55,735 bases of DNA from Phenylobacterium sp. (lineage in GTDB: Bacteria; Pseudomonadota; Alphaproteobacteria; Caulobacterales; Caulobacteraceae), in the NCBI RefSeq assembly GCF_030693625.1, contig NZ_JAUYAF010000053.1:1-55735 (forward strand), given 5' to 3'. Of this stretch, positions 28,769 to 38,739 are shown one piece after another; positions within the stretch are counted from its first letter, which is position 1, and every line of letters starts with the position of its first letter. Made by a program: the position numbers and the translations under genes. The notes under the pieces are model-generated. The model did not search any database. It saw only the letters and a list, made by a program, of their open reading frames with translations, and was not told where the DNA came from.

Positions 28769-29677
28769 CTAAGCCACCACCGGGCTGGGCAGGGCGCGGC
28801 TCCGGCGCCAGGCGCCGTAGGTGAAGACCGCCGCCCCGCCCCAGATGAAGATGAAGGAGATCGCCCGCAGGGGAGTGAAGGCCTCGCCCTGGGTCACGCC
28901 GATCACGAAGGCGATGGTGGGGCCGATGAACTGCAGGAAGCCCATGAACGACAGGGGGATCCGCCGCGCCGCCCAGGCGAACAGCACCAGGGGCACCGCC
29001 GTGATCGGCCCCGAGGCGATCAGCCAGGCGACGGTGGCGGGGCTGGCCAGGAAGTGGCCGCCGCCCTGGCCCTCCAGCCACAGCACGAAGAAGAAGCTGG
29101 GGATGGCCAGCAGCAGGCACTCGATGAACAGGCCGGTCTGGGCGTCGGCCGCCACCTGCTTGCGCACCACGCCGTAGCCGCCGAAGGAGAAGGCCAGGGC
29201 CAGGGAGACCAGGGGCAGGTGGCCCAGGGCCACGGCCTGGATGATCACGCCCACCACCGCCAGCATGATGGCGGCCACCCCGATGCGGTCCATGCGCTCG
29301 CGGAACAGCAGGGTTCCGGCGGCCATGTTGATCAGCGGGGTGATGTAGTAGCCGAGGCTGGATTCCAGCACCCGGCCGGAATTGACCGCCCAGATGAAGA
29401 CCATCCAGTTGACGGCGATCAGCCCGGCCGAGAGAGCCAGCCAGGCCAGCACCTTGGGCCGGCGGAAGACGCCCACCACCTGGGCCCACTGGCTGGCGAG
29501 CAGCACAAAGATCAGGGCCGTCGGCGCGCCCCAGATGGTGCGGTGGGCCAGGGTCTCCCAGGGGCCGACGCCAAGCTGGCCGATGGCCTGGAAGGCCAGG
29601 GGCACGAACCCCCAGATGAAGTAGCAGAGGATCCCGGCCCCCAGCGCCGTGCGGTCGATCGAGGCGGGCTGGGTCAC
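28769..29677 (-). CDS. rarD: EamA-family transporter RarD
   Basis: 302 residues, ten hydrophobic helices of the DMT superfamily. The RarD signature NWMVFIWAVNSGRVLESSLG is clear, followed by YYITPLINMAAG. Function in RarD proteins is mostly unproven (chloramphenicol-sensitive efflux in name). It starts with GTG at 29677. Its stop is 90 bases from the inverted-repeat copy. Confidence 0.92.
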   Translation of the reverse strand: MTQPASIDRTALGAGILCYFIWGFVPLAFQAIGQLGVGPWETLAHRTIWGAPTALIFVLLASQWAQVVGVFRRPKVLAWLALSAGLIAVNWMVFIWAVNSGRVLESSLGYYITPLINMAAGTLLFRERMDRIGVAAIMLAVVGVIIQAVALGHLPLVSLALAFSFGGYGVVRKQVAADAQTGLFIECLLLAIPSFFFVLWLEGQGGGHFLASPATVAWLIASGPITAVPLVLFAWAARRIPLSFMGFLQFIGPTIAFVIGVTQGEAFTPLRAISFIFIWGGAAVFTYGAWRRSRALPSPVVA

Positions 29678-29798
29678 GGGCGGAGCTTTCGAAGCGTCAG
29701 CGTCTAGCGGGTTTCCTACCTAGGCGCCGCTCGGCCTACGGCAAGAGTCATTCGCGCAACCCCTCGCGGAGTCCGGACCGGCAATCTCGTGTCACCTG

Positions 29799-29818
29799 CT
29801 CTCCCACTTGTGGGAGAG
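29799..29818. terminator. Hairpin downstream of asd
   Basis: CTCTCCCAC (29799-29807), the loop TT, and GTGGGAGAG (29810-29818). It sits 20 bases past the asd stop (minus strand) and upstream of rarD. Sequences of this CCCTCTCCCAC type are common bacterial intergenic repeats as well as stops. There is no strong U-run. Confidence 0.5.
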
Positions 29819-29838
29819 GGTAGGGGAGAAGAGGCGCC

Positions 29839-30876
29839 TTAAGCGCTGGCGATGGCCTTGGTCTTGATCAGGCCACGCTCGTGCAGGAGCTGAGCGATCT
29901 GGACCGCGTTGAGGGCCGCGCCCTTGCGCAGGTTGTCGGCCACGACCCACAGGTTCAGGCCGTGCTCGACGGTGGGGTCGTTGCGGATGCGGCTGACATA
30001 GACCGGGAACTCGCCCTGGGCTTCCTTGGGCGTCATGTAGCCCTGGTCGTTGCGGCTATCGATGACAATCAGGCCGGGGCTCTCGCGCAGCAGGTCGCGG
30101 GCCTCGTCCTCGTCCAGGTGCTCGTGGAACTCGACGTTCACCGACTCCGAGTGGCCCACCATGACCGGGACGCGGACGCAGGTGACCGTCAGCTTGATGG
30201 CCGGGTCGATCATCTTGTGGGTCTCGTTCCACATCTTCTGCTCTTCGTCGGTGTAGCCGTCGTCCTGGAAGGCGCCGATGAAGGGGATGACGTTGAAAGC
30301 GATCTGCTTGGGGAACTTCTTCGGCGGGGTGGCCCCCAGCACGAAGACGTTCTTGGTCTGGTCGAACAGCTCGTCCATGCCTTCCTTGCCGGCCCCGGAG
30401 ACCGACTGGTAGGTCGAGACCACCACCCGCTTGATCTTGGCCCGGTCATGCAGCGGCTTGAGCGCCACCACCAGCTGGGCGGTCGAGCAGTTGGGGTTGG
30501 CGATGATGTTCTTCTTGTGCGCCCAGAGCACGTCGTCGGGGTTCACCTCCGGCACCACCAGGGGCACGTCGGGGTCCATGCGGAAGGCCGAGGAATTGTC
30601 GATCACGATGGGACCGGCGGCGCCGATCTTCGGCGACCATTCCTTGGAGAAGGCGCCCGACACGCTCATCAGCACCACATCGACGGTGGAGAAGTCGAAC
30701 TGCTCCACGTCCTGGCACTTGATGATCTTGTCGCCGAAGGACACCTCGACGCCAATGGAGCGGCGGCTGGCGATGGCGTGGATCTTGTCGATGGGGAATT
30801 GAACCTCCTCGAGGATGTTCAACATTTCGCGGCCCACATTACCCGTGGCGCCGACGACGGCTACGCGGTAGCCCAT
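29839..30876 (-). CDS. asd: Aspartate-semialdehyde dehydrogenase
   Basis: NADPH-dependent step from aspartyl phosphate to aspartate semialdehyde, feeding lysine, threonine, methionine and cell-wall diaminopimelate. 345 residues. The N-terminal VVGATGNVGREML binds NADP. The active-site Cys130 is in IIANPNCSTAQ, and SVSGAGKEGMDELF follows. GAGGAGAG lies before the start. It is a single gene, with a likely terminator downstream. Confidence 0.96.
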   Translation of the reverse strand: MGYRVAVVGATGNVGREMLNILEEVQFPIDKIHAIASRRSIGVEVSFGDKIIKCQDVEQFDFSTVDVVLMSVSGAFSKEWSPKIGAAGPIVIDNSSAFRMDPDVPLVVPEVNPDDVLWAHKKNIIANPNCSTAQLVVALKPLHDRAKIKRVVVSTYQSVSGAGKEGMDELFDQTKNVFVLGATPPKKFPKQIAFNVIPFIGAFQDDGYTDEEQKMWNETHKMIDPAIKLTVTCVRVPVMVGHSESVNVEFHEHLDEDEARDLLRESPGLIVIDSRNDQGYMTPKEAQGEFPVYVSRIRNDPTVEHGLNLWVVADNLRKGAALNAVQIAQLLHERGLIKTKAIASA

Positions 30877-30971
30877 CGGGGTCTCTCCTCATCTCAAAGC
30901 GGAGCGTTCCGTTACGCTCCTGGCGTTGAAATCGCAAGGCGAGCGCCCCGATTGATCCTCAGGAGGACCCC

Positions 30972-31436
30972 ATGACCCAGGAAACCGGAATGCCCTTCGC
31001 CAATCTCATGGGGGTGGAGATCGTCGAGCGCGCCAAGGACAAGGTGGTGGGCCGGCTGCTGGTGCGGCCCGATCTCTGCACGGCCGGAAACATCCTGCAC
31101 GGCGGCGCCTTCATGGCCTTCGCCGATGCGCTCGGCGCCATCGGCGGCCACCTGAACCTCGTCCCCGGCTCACGCACCACGACCATCGAGAGCAAGACCA
31201 ACTTCCTCGGCGCGGCCCGGGAGGGGACCACCGTGACCGGCGAGGCCACGCCCCTGCACATCGGCCGTTCGTCCAGCGTCTGGCAGACGCGGATCACCGG
31301 CGAGGACGGCCGGCTGGTGGGCCTGGTGATCCAGACCCAGATGACCGTGGCCCTGGCAGGGGACGCCAGTCTGGCTGCTCTCACCCCTTCCCAGGCATCT
31401 GAGCCCGGCAAACGGCGGAGACCTGATCGGGGGTGA
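30972..31436 (+). CDS. PaaI-family thioesterase (hotdog fold)
   Basis: 154 residues. The hotdog catalytic segment NILHGGAFMAFADALGA has the HGG motif of PaaI/YdiI enzymes that hydrolyse aryl- or acyl-CoA. The C-terminal 20 residues are Arg/Pro-rich and probably disordered. AGGAGG precedes the start at 30972. The true substrate is unknown. Confidence 0.88.
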   Translation: MTQETGMPFANLMGVEIVERAKDKVVGRLLVRPDLCTAGNILHGGAFMAFADALGAIGGHLNLVPGSRTTTIESKTNFLGAAREGTTVTGEATPLHIGRSSSVWQTRITGEDGRLVGLVIQTQMTVALAGDASLAALTPSQASEPGKRRRPDRG

Positions 31437-31522
31437 CGCTCTTACCCGCGCCCAACGCGGTGAAAAGGATCGGAAGTCGCAGGACCGGCCGTGCGCCAGG
31501 CCACGCCCAGGACCTCGGCAGG

Positions 31523-31933
31523 TCAGGCTTCGCCGGCCATCGCCAGGATCGCCTTCCACTCCGCGGGCTCCACGGGACAGACCGACAGACGGAACTGCCT
31601 GAACATCTTCATGTCGGCGAGCTTCGGGTTGGCCTTCATCCGGGCCAGGCTAACGGGCTGTTTCAACAGGCGGACCGGGGCGACCTCCACGGCCACGAAG
31701 CGTCCGGCCGGGTCGCTGGGATCGAGGAAGGCCTCGCGCACCACCCTGGCGATCCCCACCACCTCCAGCCCCTTCTGGGAGTGGTAGAAGAAGGCCTCGT
31801 CGCCCACCTTCATGGCCTTCAGATAGAGGGCCGCCTGGTTGTTGCGGACACCGTCCCAGACCGTCTTGCCGTCGCGGACCAGGTCCTCATAGCTGAACGT
31901 CTCGGGCTCGGACTTCATCAGCCAGTGGGCCAT
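31523..31933 (-). CDS. EVE domain-containing protein
   Basis: 136 residues of a single EVE (PUA-like) domain, a fold that can recognise modified bases in DNA or RNA. Typical order: MAHWLMKSEPETFSYEDL, WDGVRNNQAAL, VGDEAFFYHS and FVAVEVAPVRLL. The start at 31933 is chosen over a longer frame because the family begins here; AAGGGA lies upstream. It is divergent from the DUF6134 gene. Confidence 0.92.
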   Translation of the reverse strand: MAHWLMKSEPETFSYEDLVRDGKTVWDGVRNNQAALYLKAMKVGDEAFFYHSQKGLEVVGIARVVREAFLDPSDPAGRFVAVEVAPVRLLKQPVSLARMKANPKLADMKMFRQFRLSVCPVEPAEWKAILAMAGEA

Positions 31934-32027
31934 CTGCGCATTCCCTTGCCGTGTGCTCGCGATATCGCCGTCCAAGGCGGCGCTTGGCAAGGCGCATCCG
32001 GGGCGGGCCTTCACGCGTAGCTCCGGC

Positions 32028-32627
32028 ATGATCGATCGCCGCTTCCTGCTCGCCGCCGGCCTGGCCGCCCTGCCCGGTCTCGCCTTCGCCGCCACCCCGG
32101 CCAACCGCCGCCTGGTGTTCAAGGTCCTGCGCAACGGGACACAGATCGGCGAACACCAGATGAGCTTCGCGGGCGACCCGGCCTCCCCCACGGTCACCAC
32201 CGATGTCCGCATGACCGTGAAGCTCGGGCCCGTCCCCGTGTTCCGCTATCGCCATCACGCCGTCGAGCGGTGGAGCGGCGGCCGCTTCGTTAGCCTGGAG
32301 ACCACCACCGACTCGAATGGCAAGGCCGAGCGCGTCTCGGCGCGGCGCACGGACGGCGGCGTGGTCATCGAGACCGTCAAGGGCCGGACGAGCGGCTCGG
32401 CTGGCCTGCGCCCCTTCACCCATTGGAACCCGGAGGTCCTGTCAGGCCCCCTGTTCAATCCGCAGGGCGGGAAGATCCTGAAGGTCACCGTCCGGCGCGT
32501 CGGCGCCAACCACTGGGCGGTGCGTGGCGAGGCGGAGATCGACAACTGGTACGACGAAGCCGGCGTCTGGACGGCCCTGAAGGGCAAGCTCGAGGACGGC
32601 TCGCGCATCGAGTACCGGCGCGCCTGA
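32028..32627 (+). CDS. DUF6134 family exported protein
   Basis: 199 residues. A signal peptide (MIDRRFLLAAGLAALPGLAFA) leads to a mature beta-rich domain. The mature part opens with RLVFKVLRNGTQIGEHQMSF and later has FRYRHHAVERWSGGRFVSLET and the end IDNWYDEAGVWTALKGKLEDG, as in the DUF6134 family. Function unknown; likely periplasmic. The start at 32028 is preferred to an upstream frame from 31953. Confidence 0.82.
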   Translation: MIDRRFLLAAGLAALPGLAFAATPANRRLVFKVLRNGTQIGEHQMSFAGDPASPTVTTDVRMTVKLGPVPVFRYRHHAVERWSGGRFVSLETTTDSNGKAERVSARRTDGGVVIETVKGRTSGSAGLRPFTHWNPEVLSGPLFNPQGGKILKVTVRRVGANHWAVRGEAEIDNWYDEAGVWTALKGKLEDGSRIEYRRA

Positions 32628-32634
32628 TCTTCCA

Positions 32635-32653
32635 GCTCCCGCCAGGCGGGAGC
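32635..32653. terminator. Possible hairpin after DUF6134 gene
   Basis: GCTCCCGCC and GGCGGGAGC pair around a single A, eight bases after the DUF6134 stop. It has no U-run, so it is a weak terminator call. It precedes the M16 protease gene by about 60 bases. Confidence 0.35.
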
Positions 32654-32710
32654 CCTCTGGCGCCCACAACGCAAACCTGTACCTTGGGTTGAGTCGCCGA
32701 GGGGGGTGAG

Positions 32711-35539
32711 TTGTCGGGTTTACGTGATGCGCTGAGCTTGGCTCTTGCGCTGGCCTTCGCGCCGCTTTGCGCCGCCGCCCAGCCGGCCGCCGCCCCCCTG
32801 TTGTCGCAGCCCCTGCCGCAGGATCCCGCCATCCGGCGCGGTGTGCTGCCCAATGGCCTGCGCTACGCGGTTCTCAGCAATCCGACACCCAGGGCCGGCG
32901 TCTCGGTCCGCCTGGCGATGGACGTCGGCAGCTACGAAGAGACCGACGCCGAGCGCGGGGCCGCCCACTTCGTCGAGCACCTGGCCTTCCGCGCGACGCG
33001 CAGCTTTCCCGAGGGCCTGCTCGAGGCGACCTTCGCCCCCATCGGGGTGGGCTTCGGCCGCGACCACAACGCCACGACCACCCTGCACACCACGGTCTAT
33101 CAGCTCGACCTTCCCGACACCGAGGACCAGCACCTGGACCTGGCCTTCCGGTGGCTCAGGGACGTGGCCGACGGCCTGACCTTCGACCCCGCCGCCACCA
33201 ACCGCGAGCGCGGGGTCGTGCTGGCCGAGAAGGAGGCGCGCAACAGTCCGGCGGCGGCCGTCCAGGAGGCCATGACCCGGTTCCAGGGCCCGGAGCTGCG
33301 CTCGACCCTGCGCGACCCGATCGGCACGGACGCCGTCCTCAGGTCGATCACCCCCGAGGCGCTGAAGGCGTTCCATTCGCGCTGGTACCGGCCGGAGAAT
33401 GCGGTGGTGGTCGTTGTGGGCGACCTCCCCGCCGAGGCGCTTGAAGCCCGGGTCAAGGCGGCCTTCTCCTCCTGGACCGCCGCCGGCCCGCCGGCCCCGC
33501 CCCCGCCGCCGGGCCGGCTGGACGCCAAGCGGGGCGTGGAGGCCGTTACGACGGCCGCCGCCACGCTTCCGACCACCCTCACCGCCTGCCGGGTGAACCT
33601 GATTCCGCCGGCCTCGGAGAGCGACGTCGCCAGCCTGCGCCGCCGCGCCCTGCGCGACATGTGGCGGCACGTGATGGACCGCCGGATGACCCAGGCCAAG
33701 CTGCGTGAACCGGGATTGCTCGGAGCCGTCATGGTGTTCTCCGACGACCGGCGCGACGCCCAGAGCGCCTGCCTGCTGATCGTGCCGGCGGGCGAGGCCT
33801 GGGAGGCCGCCTTGGCCGCGTCGCAAGGCGAACTCCGGCGCTTCGAACGCGACGGCCCCACCGAGCTGGAGACGGAGCAGGCCCTGCGGAGCCAGCGCGC
33901 CAGCCTGCTGTCGGCGATCACCCAGGCCCCGACCCGCAATTCCGGCCTCCTGGCCACAGCGATCGCCGAGAGCGAACTGGAGCGCAGGACCGTTATGGCG
34001 CCCCGCGAGGCCCTGCGGCTGTTCAACCTGGCCATGGAGGACGTGACCGCGGCCGATGTGAAACAGGCCTTCCGCCTCGACTGGGCCGGCGCCGGCCCCC
34101 TGCTGGGCGTCACCGCGCCGAAGCCGCCCACCGGCGAAGCCTTGGTGGCCGCCTGGACCCGCAATACGAGCGGCGACGCGCCGTCGACCTATACCGACAC
34201 CAAGGTCGCCAGCTGGGCCTACGGCCCCCTGCCCGCCGCGGGCAAGATCGCAAGGCGCGAGACCCTGCCCGACTTCACCCGCATCCGCTTCCAGAACGGC
34301 GTCGTCCTGAATCTGAAGAAGACAAGCTATGAGGCCGGCGCCATCCAGATCTGGATCCAGTTCGGCGCGGGCCGCAGGGAGATTCCCAACAAGGTCTATT
34401 TCGCCTCGCACCTCGCCGCCGGCCTGTTTCCCTATGGTGGGGTGGGGCGACACAGCTTCGAGGAGCTTCAGGCCCTGTTCGGCTCCGCCGCTCCGGCCTT
34501 CGACATGGACGTCACCGACTACAGCTTCATCATCCGGCACACCGCCTCAACCGATGACCTGATCTACCGGCTGCGACTCCTGTCGGTCTACCTGTCCGAT
34601 CCCGGATTCCGGGACACCCTGGACGCGAAGATCCCCACCGCCCTGGACATGACCTACAGGACCTTCCGGACCAATCTGGGCCTCGTGGTCCGGCAGGCCC
34701 TGGCCGAGGAAGTCGATCCGGGCAGCTCGATGATCATCCCGACCGCGGCCGAGCTCGGCCCGATGGGGTCTCGCGAATTCTCGGGGATGCTGAAGGCCGC
34801 CGTCACCGAGGCGCCCCTGGACATCACCCTGGTGGGGGACTTCGACGAGGCCGAGGCGATCTCCCATGTCGCCCAAACCTTCGGCGCCTTGCCCCCGCGG
34901 GCTCTGACGGACAGGGTCCGGGCCGACACTTCCTATATGCGCTATCCGCGGACCGCGCCGCCGGAGATCCATACGGTCCATGACGGCCCCGCCGATAAGG
35001 CCGCCGTCGCGGTGATCTGGCCGCTCTATGTCGCGACACCGGCCCGACGCCGCGAGGAGTACGCCCTGCGGACCCTGGCGGAGATCTTCAACAACGAGCT
35101 GCGCCACAGCGTCCGGGAACGGCTGGGCAAGACCTACGCCCCCCAGGTGGACGCCTCGACGCCCGACGACGCCGACCAGGGCGAGCTGGCGGCCTTGGTG
35201 GAAACCTATCCGGCCGACCTGAACATGGTGCGCGACGAGATTCTCACCGTCGCCGCGCGGCTGGCCGCGGGCGGGATAACGCCCGACATGCTGGAGGCGG
35301 CCCGCGCGCCGGAACTCACGCGCTGGCGGACCGCGATGCGGACCAACAGCTGGTTGACGAGCGCCCTGAGCGGCTCGTCGATCAATGACCAGAACCTCAG
35401 GGACGCCAGGGCCTATGACGCCATGATCTCGGCGGTCACCCTGCAGGATCTCAAACAGGCCGCCGCCACCTGGCTCACCCGCGCCCCGTTCGTGATCACC
35501 GCCCTTCCAGCCGCCACGCCTCAGGAGACCGCAAGGTGA
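32711..35539 (+). CDS. M16 family zinc metallopeptidase (two-domain, exported)
   Basis: 942 residues with a signal peptide (LSLALALAFAPLCAAAQ). The N-terminal M16 domain has the inverted zinc motif HFVEH (His86, Glu89, His90) and the third ligand area VVLAEKEARN (Glu173). Domain two (from about residue 500) lacks the zinc motif, as in pitrilysin-like pairs fused in one chain. It probably acts in the periplasm. It starts with TTG at 32711 after GGGGGGTGAG. It is coupled by a GTGA overlap to the TPR gene. Confidence 0.9.
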   Translation: MSGLRDALSLALALAFAPLCAAAQPAAAPLLSQPLPQDPAIRRGVLPNGLRYAVLSNPTPRAGVSVRLAMDVGSYEETDAERGAAHFVEHLAFRATRSFPEGLLEATFAPIGVGFGRDHNATTTLHTTVYQLDLPDTEDQHLDLAFRWLRDVADGLTFDPAATNRERGVVLAEKEARNSPAAAVQEAMTRFQGPELRSTLRDPIGTDAVLRSITPEALKAFHSRWYRPENAVVVVVGDLPAEALEARVKAAFSSWTAAGPPAPPPPPGRLDAKRGVEAVTTAAATLPTTLTACRVNLIPPASESDVASLRRRALRDMWRHVMDRRMTQAKLREPGLLGAVMVFSDDRRDAQSACLLIVPAGEAWEAALAASQGELRRFERDGPTELETEQALRSQRASLLSAITQAPTRNSGLLATAIAESELERRTVMAPREALRLFNLAMEDVTAADVKQAFRLDWAGAGPLLGVTAPKPPTGEALVAAWTRNTSGDAPSTYTDTKVASWAYGPLPAAGKIARRETLPDFTRIRFQNGVVLNLKKTSYEAGAIQIWIQFGAGRREIPNKVYFASHLAAGLFPYGGVGRHSFEELQALFGSAAPAFDMDVTDYSFIIRHTASTDDLIYRLRLLSVYLSDPGFRDTLDAKIPTALDMTYRTFRTNLGLVVRQALAEEVDPGSSMIIPTAAELGPMGSREFSGMLKAAVTEAPLDITLVGDFDEAEAISHVAQTFGALPPRALTDRVRADTSYMRYPRTAPPEIHTVHDGPADKAAVAVIWPLYVATPARRREEYALRTLAEIFNNELRHSVRERLGKTYAPQVDASTPDDADQGELAALVETYPADLNMVRDEILTVAARLAAGGITPDMLEAARAPELTRWRTAMRTNSWLTSALSGSSINDQNLRDARAYDAMISAVTLQDLKQAAATWLTRAPFVITALPAATPQETAR

Positions 35540-37659
35540 CAAGGCTTTCCCTCGCCGGGGCCTCCGCCCTGGCCCTCGTTCTGCTGGCTTCCGCGCCGCC
35601 GGCCCTCGCCCAGACACCTCAGGACGCCGCGGCCTGCGAAGACGGCGCCAAGCTCGGTCTCGAGGCGAGGCTGCAGGTCTGCGACCGGGTGATCGCCACC
35701 GCAACGGCCGCCAGCGCCGCACAGGCCCATGTCACCCGCGCGCACCTGCTGGTGGACGCCGGACGCCCGGAAGAGGCCGAGGCGGACGCCGAGGCCGCGG
35801 TGAAGCTGTCGCCGGACGACCCCCAGAGCCTGACCACCCGCGGGGTCGTGCGCTACGAACTGAAGAAGTACGACCTGGCCCTGGCCGACTTCGACACCGC
35901 CCTCAAGCGCGACCCGAAGAACGGTGCGGCCCACTACGAGCGCGGGTTGCTCTGGCACTTCGGCAAGAAGGACCTGGCCAAGGCCCGCGCCGACTACGAC
36001 GCCGCCATCGCCGCCGACCCCAAGAGCTGGCGGGCCTATTACCAGCGCTCCTTCCTCGTCCGACAGGACGTTCCGGCGGCCGGGCTGAAGGATCTCGACA
36101 TGGCGGTGAGTCTGGCGCCGACGGCGCTCTACCTGCGGCGTGACCGGGGCGCGCTGCTGGAGGAGATGGACCGGCCGGACGACGCCATGGCCGACTACAA
36201 CGCCGTGCTGCGGGCTGATCCGCAAAACGTCCCGACCCTTTCCTATCGGGCCTATCTGAAATCGGCGCAGGGCGACGCCAGCGGCGCCCTGAAGGACGCC
36301 GACCGGGCCATCGCCGCCGATTCCTCCGACGACACCGGATACCAGGCCCGGGGCTATCTGCTTGACCAGGCCGGCGAGCTTGCGGCCGCCGCCCAGGCCT
36401 ACGAGGCGGCCACCAAGCTCTCCCCCGCCGATGTGGACGCCTGGGTCCGGCTGAGCCGCCTGCACCGGCGGCTGGAACGCTATGACGCGGCCGCCGCCGA
36501 TATCGACAAGGTCCTGTCGCTGGAGCCCAGGAACGCCCGGGCCCTGTTCGAGCGCGCCATGATCCTGGGCGCCCGGGGCGAGGCCGCCAGGTCGGTAGCC
36601 GCCTATGACGCCGCGATCGCGGTCGAGCCCTCCTCGTGGGCCTATTTCAACCGCGGCGCCCAGCGTTCGAAACTGGAGGACCACAAGGGCGCGCTGGCCG
36701 ACTACATCAAGGCCGCCGAACTCGACCCGAAGGATCCCGACCACCTGTCCTCCCAGGGCTACGAATACGGCATGCTCAAGCAGCCCGATCAGGAGCTGAA
36801 GCTCTATGAGGCGGCCCTGGCGCTGAAGCCCGACCACCCCGACGCCCTGCTGAACCGCGCCATCGTCCTGGCCGAACGCCAAGACTGGGCGCGGGCGCTT
36901 CCGGCCTATGAGCTGGTGGTGAAGGCCCTGCCCGACCGGGCCGACGTGTGGGTGGCTCTGGGCGAGGTCCGCCAGGCCCTGGAAGACCAGAGCGGCGCCC
37001 TGGCCGACTATGACCGGGCGCTCAAGATGGACCCCGCCAACCTCCGGGCGGCGTCCGATCGCGCCGAACTGTTGCGGACGATGGGCCGCTATCCGGAGGC
37101 GGTGGCGGCCTACAGCGCGGCCCTGCGTCATCATCCCGCCGAGGTCGACCTGATGGTCGGTCGGGCGCGGGCGCTGAAGTCCAGGGGCCAGGACGACGCC
37201 GCCCTGGCCGACTTCAACGCCGCGGCGAAGATGGACCCGACCTCGGCCTACGTCTTCAACGAACGGGGCCGCTACCATCTGGCCCAGGAGCACAGCGAGC
37301 TCGCCCTGGCCGACTTCGATACGGCGATCGCCGCCCACCCTGACTATGACGCGGCCTATTTCAACCGCGCGCTCGCCTATATGGGCGAAGGCCGGTACGA
37401 CCCCGCGATCCGCGATCTCAACAGCTATCTGAAGATGGTCCCCGGCGACGCCGAAGCCCTGTCCGAGAAAGGCGAAGTCTATCGCCAGATGGGCGACCAC
37501 CTGCGGGCGCTCGAGATCCTCGACGAGGCGATCAAGGCCGATCCGAAGGCGGCGCTGACCTGGTGGCGGCGCAGCCTGGCCAAGCAGGAGCTGGGGGACG
37601 CCGCCGGGGCCGCCGCCGACCTGGCCCAGGCCAGGCGCCTGGACCCGACGATCAAATAG
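35536..37659 (+). CDS. Exported tetratricopeptide repeat (TPR) protein
   Basis: 707 residues. The signal peptide TRLSLAGASALALVLLASAPPALAQ is followed by about 17 TPR-type repeats running to the end. Repeats carry the usual pattern of small residues and Tyr/Ala, for example GALADYDRALKMDPANLRA. TPR solenoids bind partner proteins. It starts with GTG overlapping the M16 stop, so the two exported proteins are probably made together and may interact. There are few Cys residues and no membrane helix after the signal. Confidence 0.88.
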   Translation: MTRLSLAGASALALVLLASAPPALAQTPQDAAACEDGAKLGLEARLQVCDRVIATATAASAAQAHVTRAHLLVDAGRPEEAEADAEAAVKLSPDDPQSLTTRGVVRYELKKYDLALADFDTALKRDPKNGAAHYERGLLWHFGKKDLAKARADYDAAIAADPKSWRAYYQRSFLVRQDVPAAGLKDLDMAVSLAPTALYLRRDRGALLEEMDRPDDAMADYNAVLRADPQNVPTLSYRAYLKSAQGDASGALKDADRAIAADSSDDTGYQARGYLLDQAGELAAAAQAYEAATKLSPADVDAWVRLSRLHRRLERYDAAAADIDKVLSLEPRNARALFERAMILGARGEAARSVAAYDAAIAVEPSSWAYFNRGAQRSKLEDHKGALADYIKAAELDPKDPDHLSSQGYEYGMLKQPDQELKLYEAALALKPDHPDALLNRAIVLAERQDWARALPAYELVVKALPDRADVWVALGEVRQALEDQSGALADYDRALKMDPANLRAASDRAELLRTMGRYPEAVAAYSAALRHHPAEVDLMVGRARALKSRGQDDAALADFNAAAKMDPTSAYVFNERGRYHLAQEHSELALADFDTAIAAHPDYDAAYFNRALAYMGEGRYDPAIRDLNSYLKMVPGDAEALSEKGEVYRQMGDHLRALEILDEAIKADPKAALTWWRRSLAKQELGDAAGAAADLAQARRLDPTIK

Positions 37660-37665
37660 GGTCGG

Positions 37666-38718
37666 TCAGAGGGCGGCCAGCACCGCGTCGCCCATCTGGA
37701 CGGTGGTGAGCGCGCCGCCGAGATCCCGCGTGCGGGCGCCGGTCTCCAGCGCCTTGTTGACGGCGGCGAAGAGTGTGTCGGCCAGGTCGGTGCGGTCCAG
37801 CGACCAGCGCAGGGCCATCTCGAAGGACAGTATCGCGGCCAGGGGATTGGCCAGGCCCTGGCCGGCGATGTCGGGCGCAGAGCCGTGGATCGGCTCATAG
37901 AGGCCGGGCTTGCCCGCCACGCCGAGCGCCGCCGAGGGCAGCATGCCGAGCGAGCCGGTGAGCTGGGCCGAGATGTCCGACAGGATGTCACCGAACAGGT
38001 TGTCGGTGACCATGACGTCGAACTGCTTGGGGTTCTTGACGATCTGCATGGCGGCGTTGTCGGCCAGGATGTGCTCCAGCTCCACGTCGGCGTAGTCGCG
38101 GGCGTGCAGCTCGGTGACCACCTGGCGCCACAGCAGGCCCGAATCCATCACGTTGGACTTCTCGGCCGAGGTCACCTTGTTGCGGCGGCCGCGGGCCAGT
38201 TCGAAGGCCACGCGGGCGACCCGCTCGATCTCGGCGGTGGTGTAGACCTGGGTGTCGACGGCGCGCTTGCCGCCGCCGGGCAGGTCCTCGATGAAGCGCG
38301 GGCTGCCGAAATAGATGCCGCCGGTCAGCTCGCGGACGATCATGAAGTCCAGGCCCTCCACCACCTCGCGCTTGAGGCTGGAGGCGTCGGCGAGCGGCTG
38401 GAAGCACAGGGCCGGGCGCAGGTTGGCGAACACCTCCATGCCGGCGCGCAGGGCGAGCAAGCCGGCCTCGGGACGCTTGTCGCGGGGCACGCCCGCCCAC
38501 TGCGGGCCGCCGACCGCGCCCATCAGCACGGCGCGCGACGCCTTGGCGGTGGCCAGCGCCTCGTCGGTGAGCGGGGTCCCGTGGGCGTCATAGCTCGCGC
38601 CGCCGAACAGCCGCTCCTCGACCTTCAGGTCGGGGGCGAGCGCGCTCACCACGCGACGCACCTGGGCGGTCACTTCGGGTCCGATGCCGTCGCCGGGCAG
38701 GAGCAGGAGGTCGGTCAT
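37666..38718 (-). CDS. leuB: 3-isopropylmalate dehydrogenase
   Basis: Third enzyme of leucine biosynthesis, oxidising and decarboxylating 3-isopropylmalate with NAD. 350 residues. N-terminal [11 protein letters not shown]; substrate-binding [23 protein letters not shown]; and [18 protein letters not shown] at the C-terminal side, all standard for LeuB. It lies last in the leuC-VOC-leuD-ABM-leuB run and converges on the TPR gene, with six bases between them. Confidence 0.96.
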   Translation of the reverse strand: MTDLLLLPGDGIGPEVTAQVRRVVSALAPDLKVEERLFGGASYDAHGTPLTDEALATAKASRAVLMGAVGGPQWAGVPRDKRPEAGLLALRAGMEVFANLRPALCFQPLADASSLKREVVEGLDFMIVRELTGGIYFGSPRFIEDLPGGGKRAVDTQVYTTAEIERVARVAFELARGRRNKVTSAEKSNVMDSGLLWRQVVTELHARDYADVELEHILADNAAMQIVKNPKQFDVMVTDNLFGDILSDISAQLTGSLGMLPSAALGVAGKPGLYEPIHGSAPDIAGQGLANPLAAILSFEMALRWSLDRTDLADTLFAAVNKALETGARTRDLGGALTTVQMGDAVLAAL

Positions 38719-38739
38719 GGGAAGAGCCTTGGGGAGAAC

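Noticed and set aside
35521..37500. 659-codon minus-strand frame over the TPR gene
   Set aside because: Repeats of the TPR gene keep the antisense frame open; no family features are seen.
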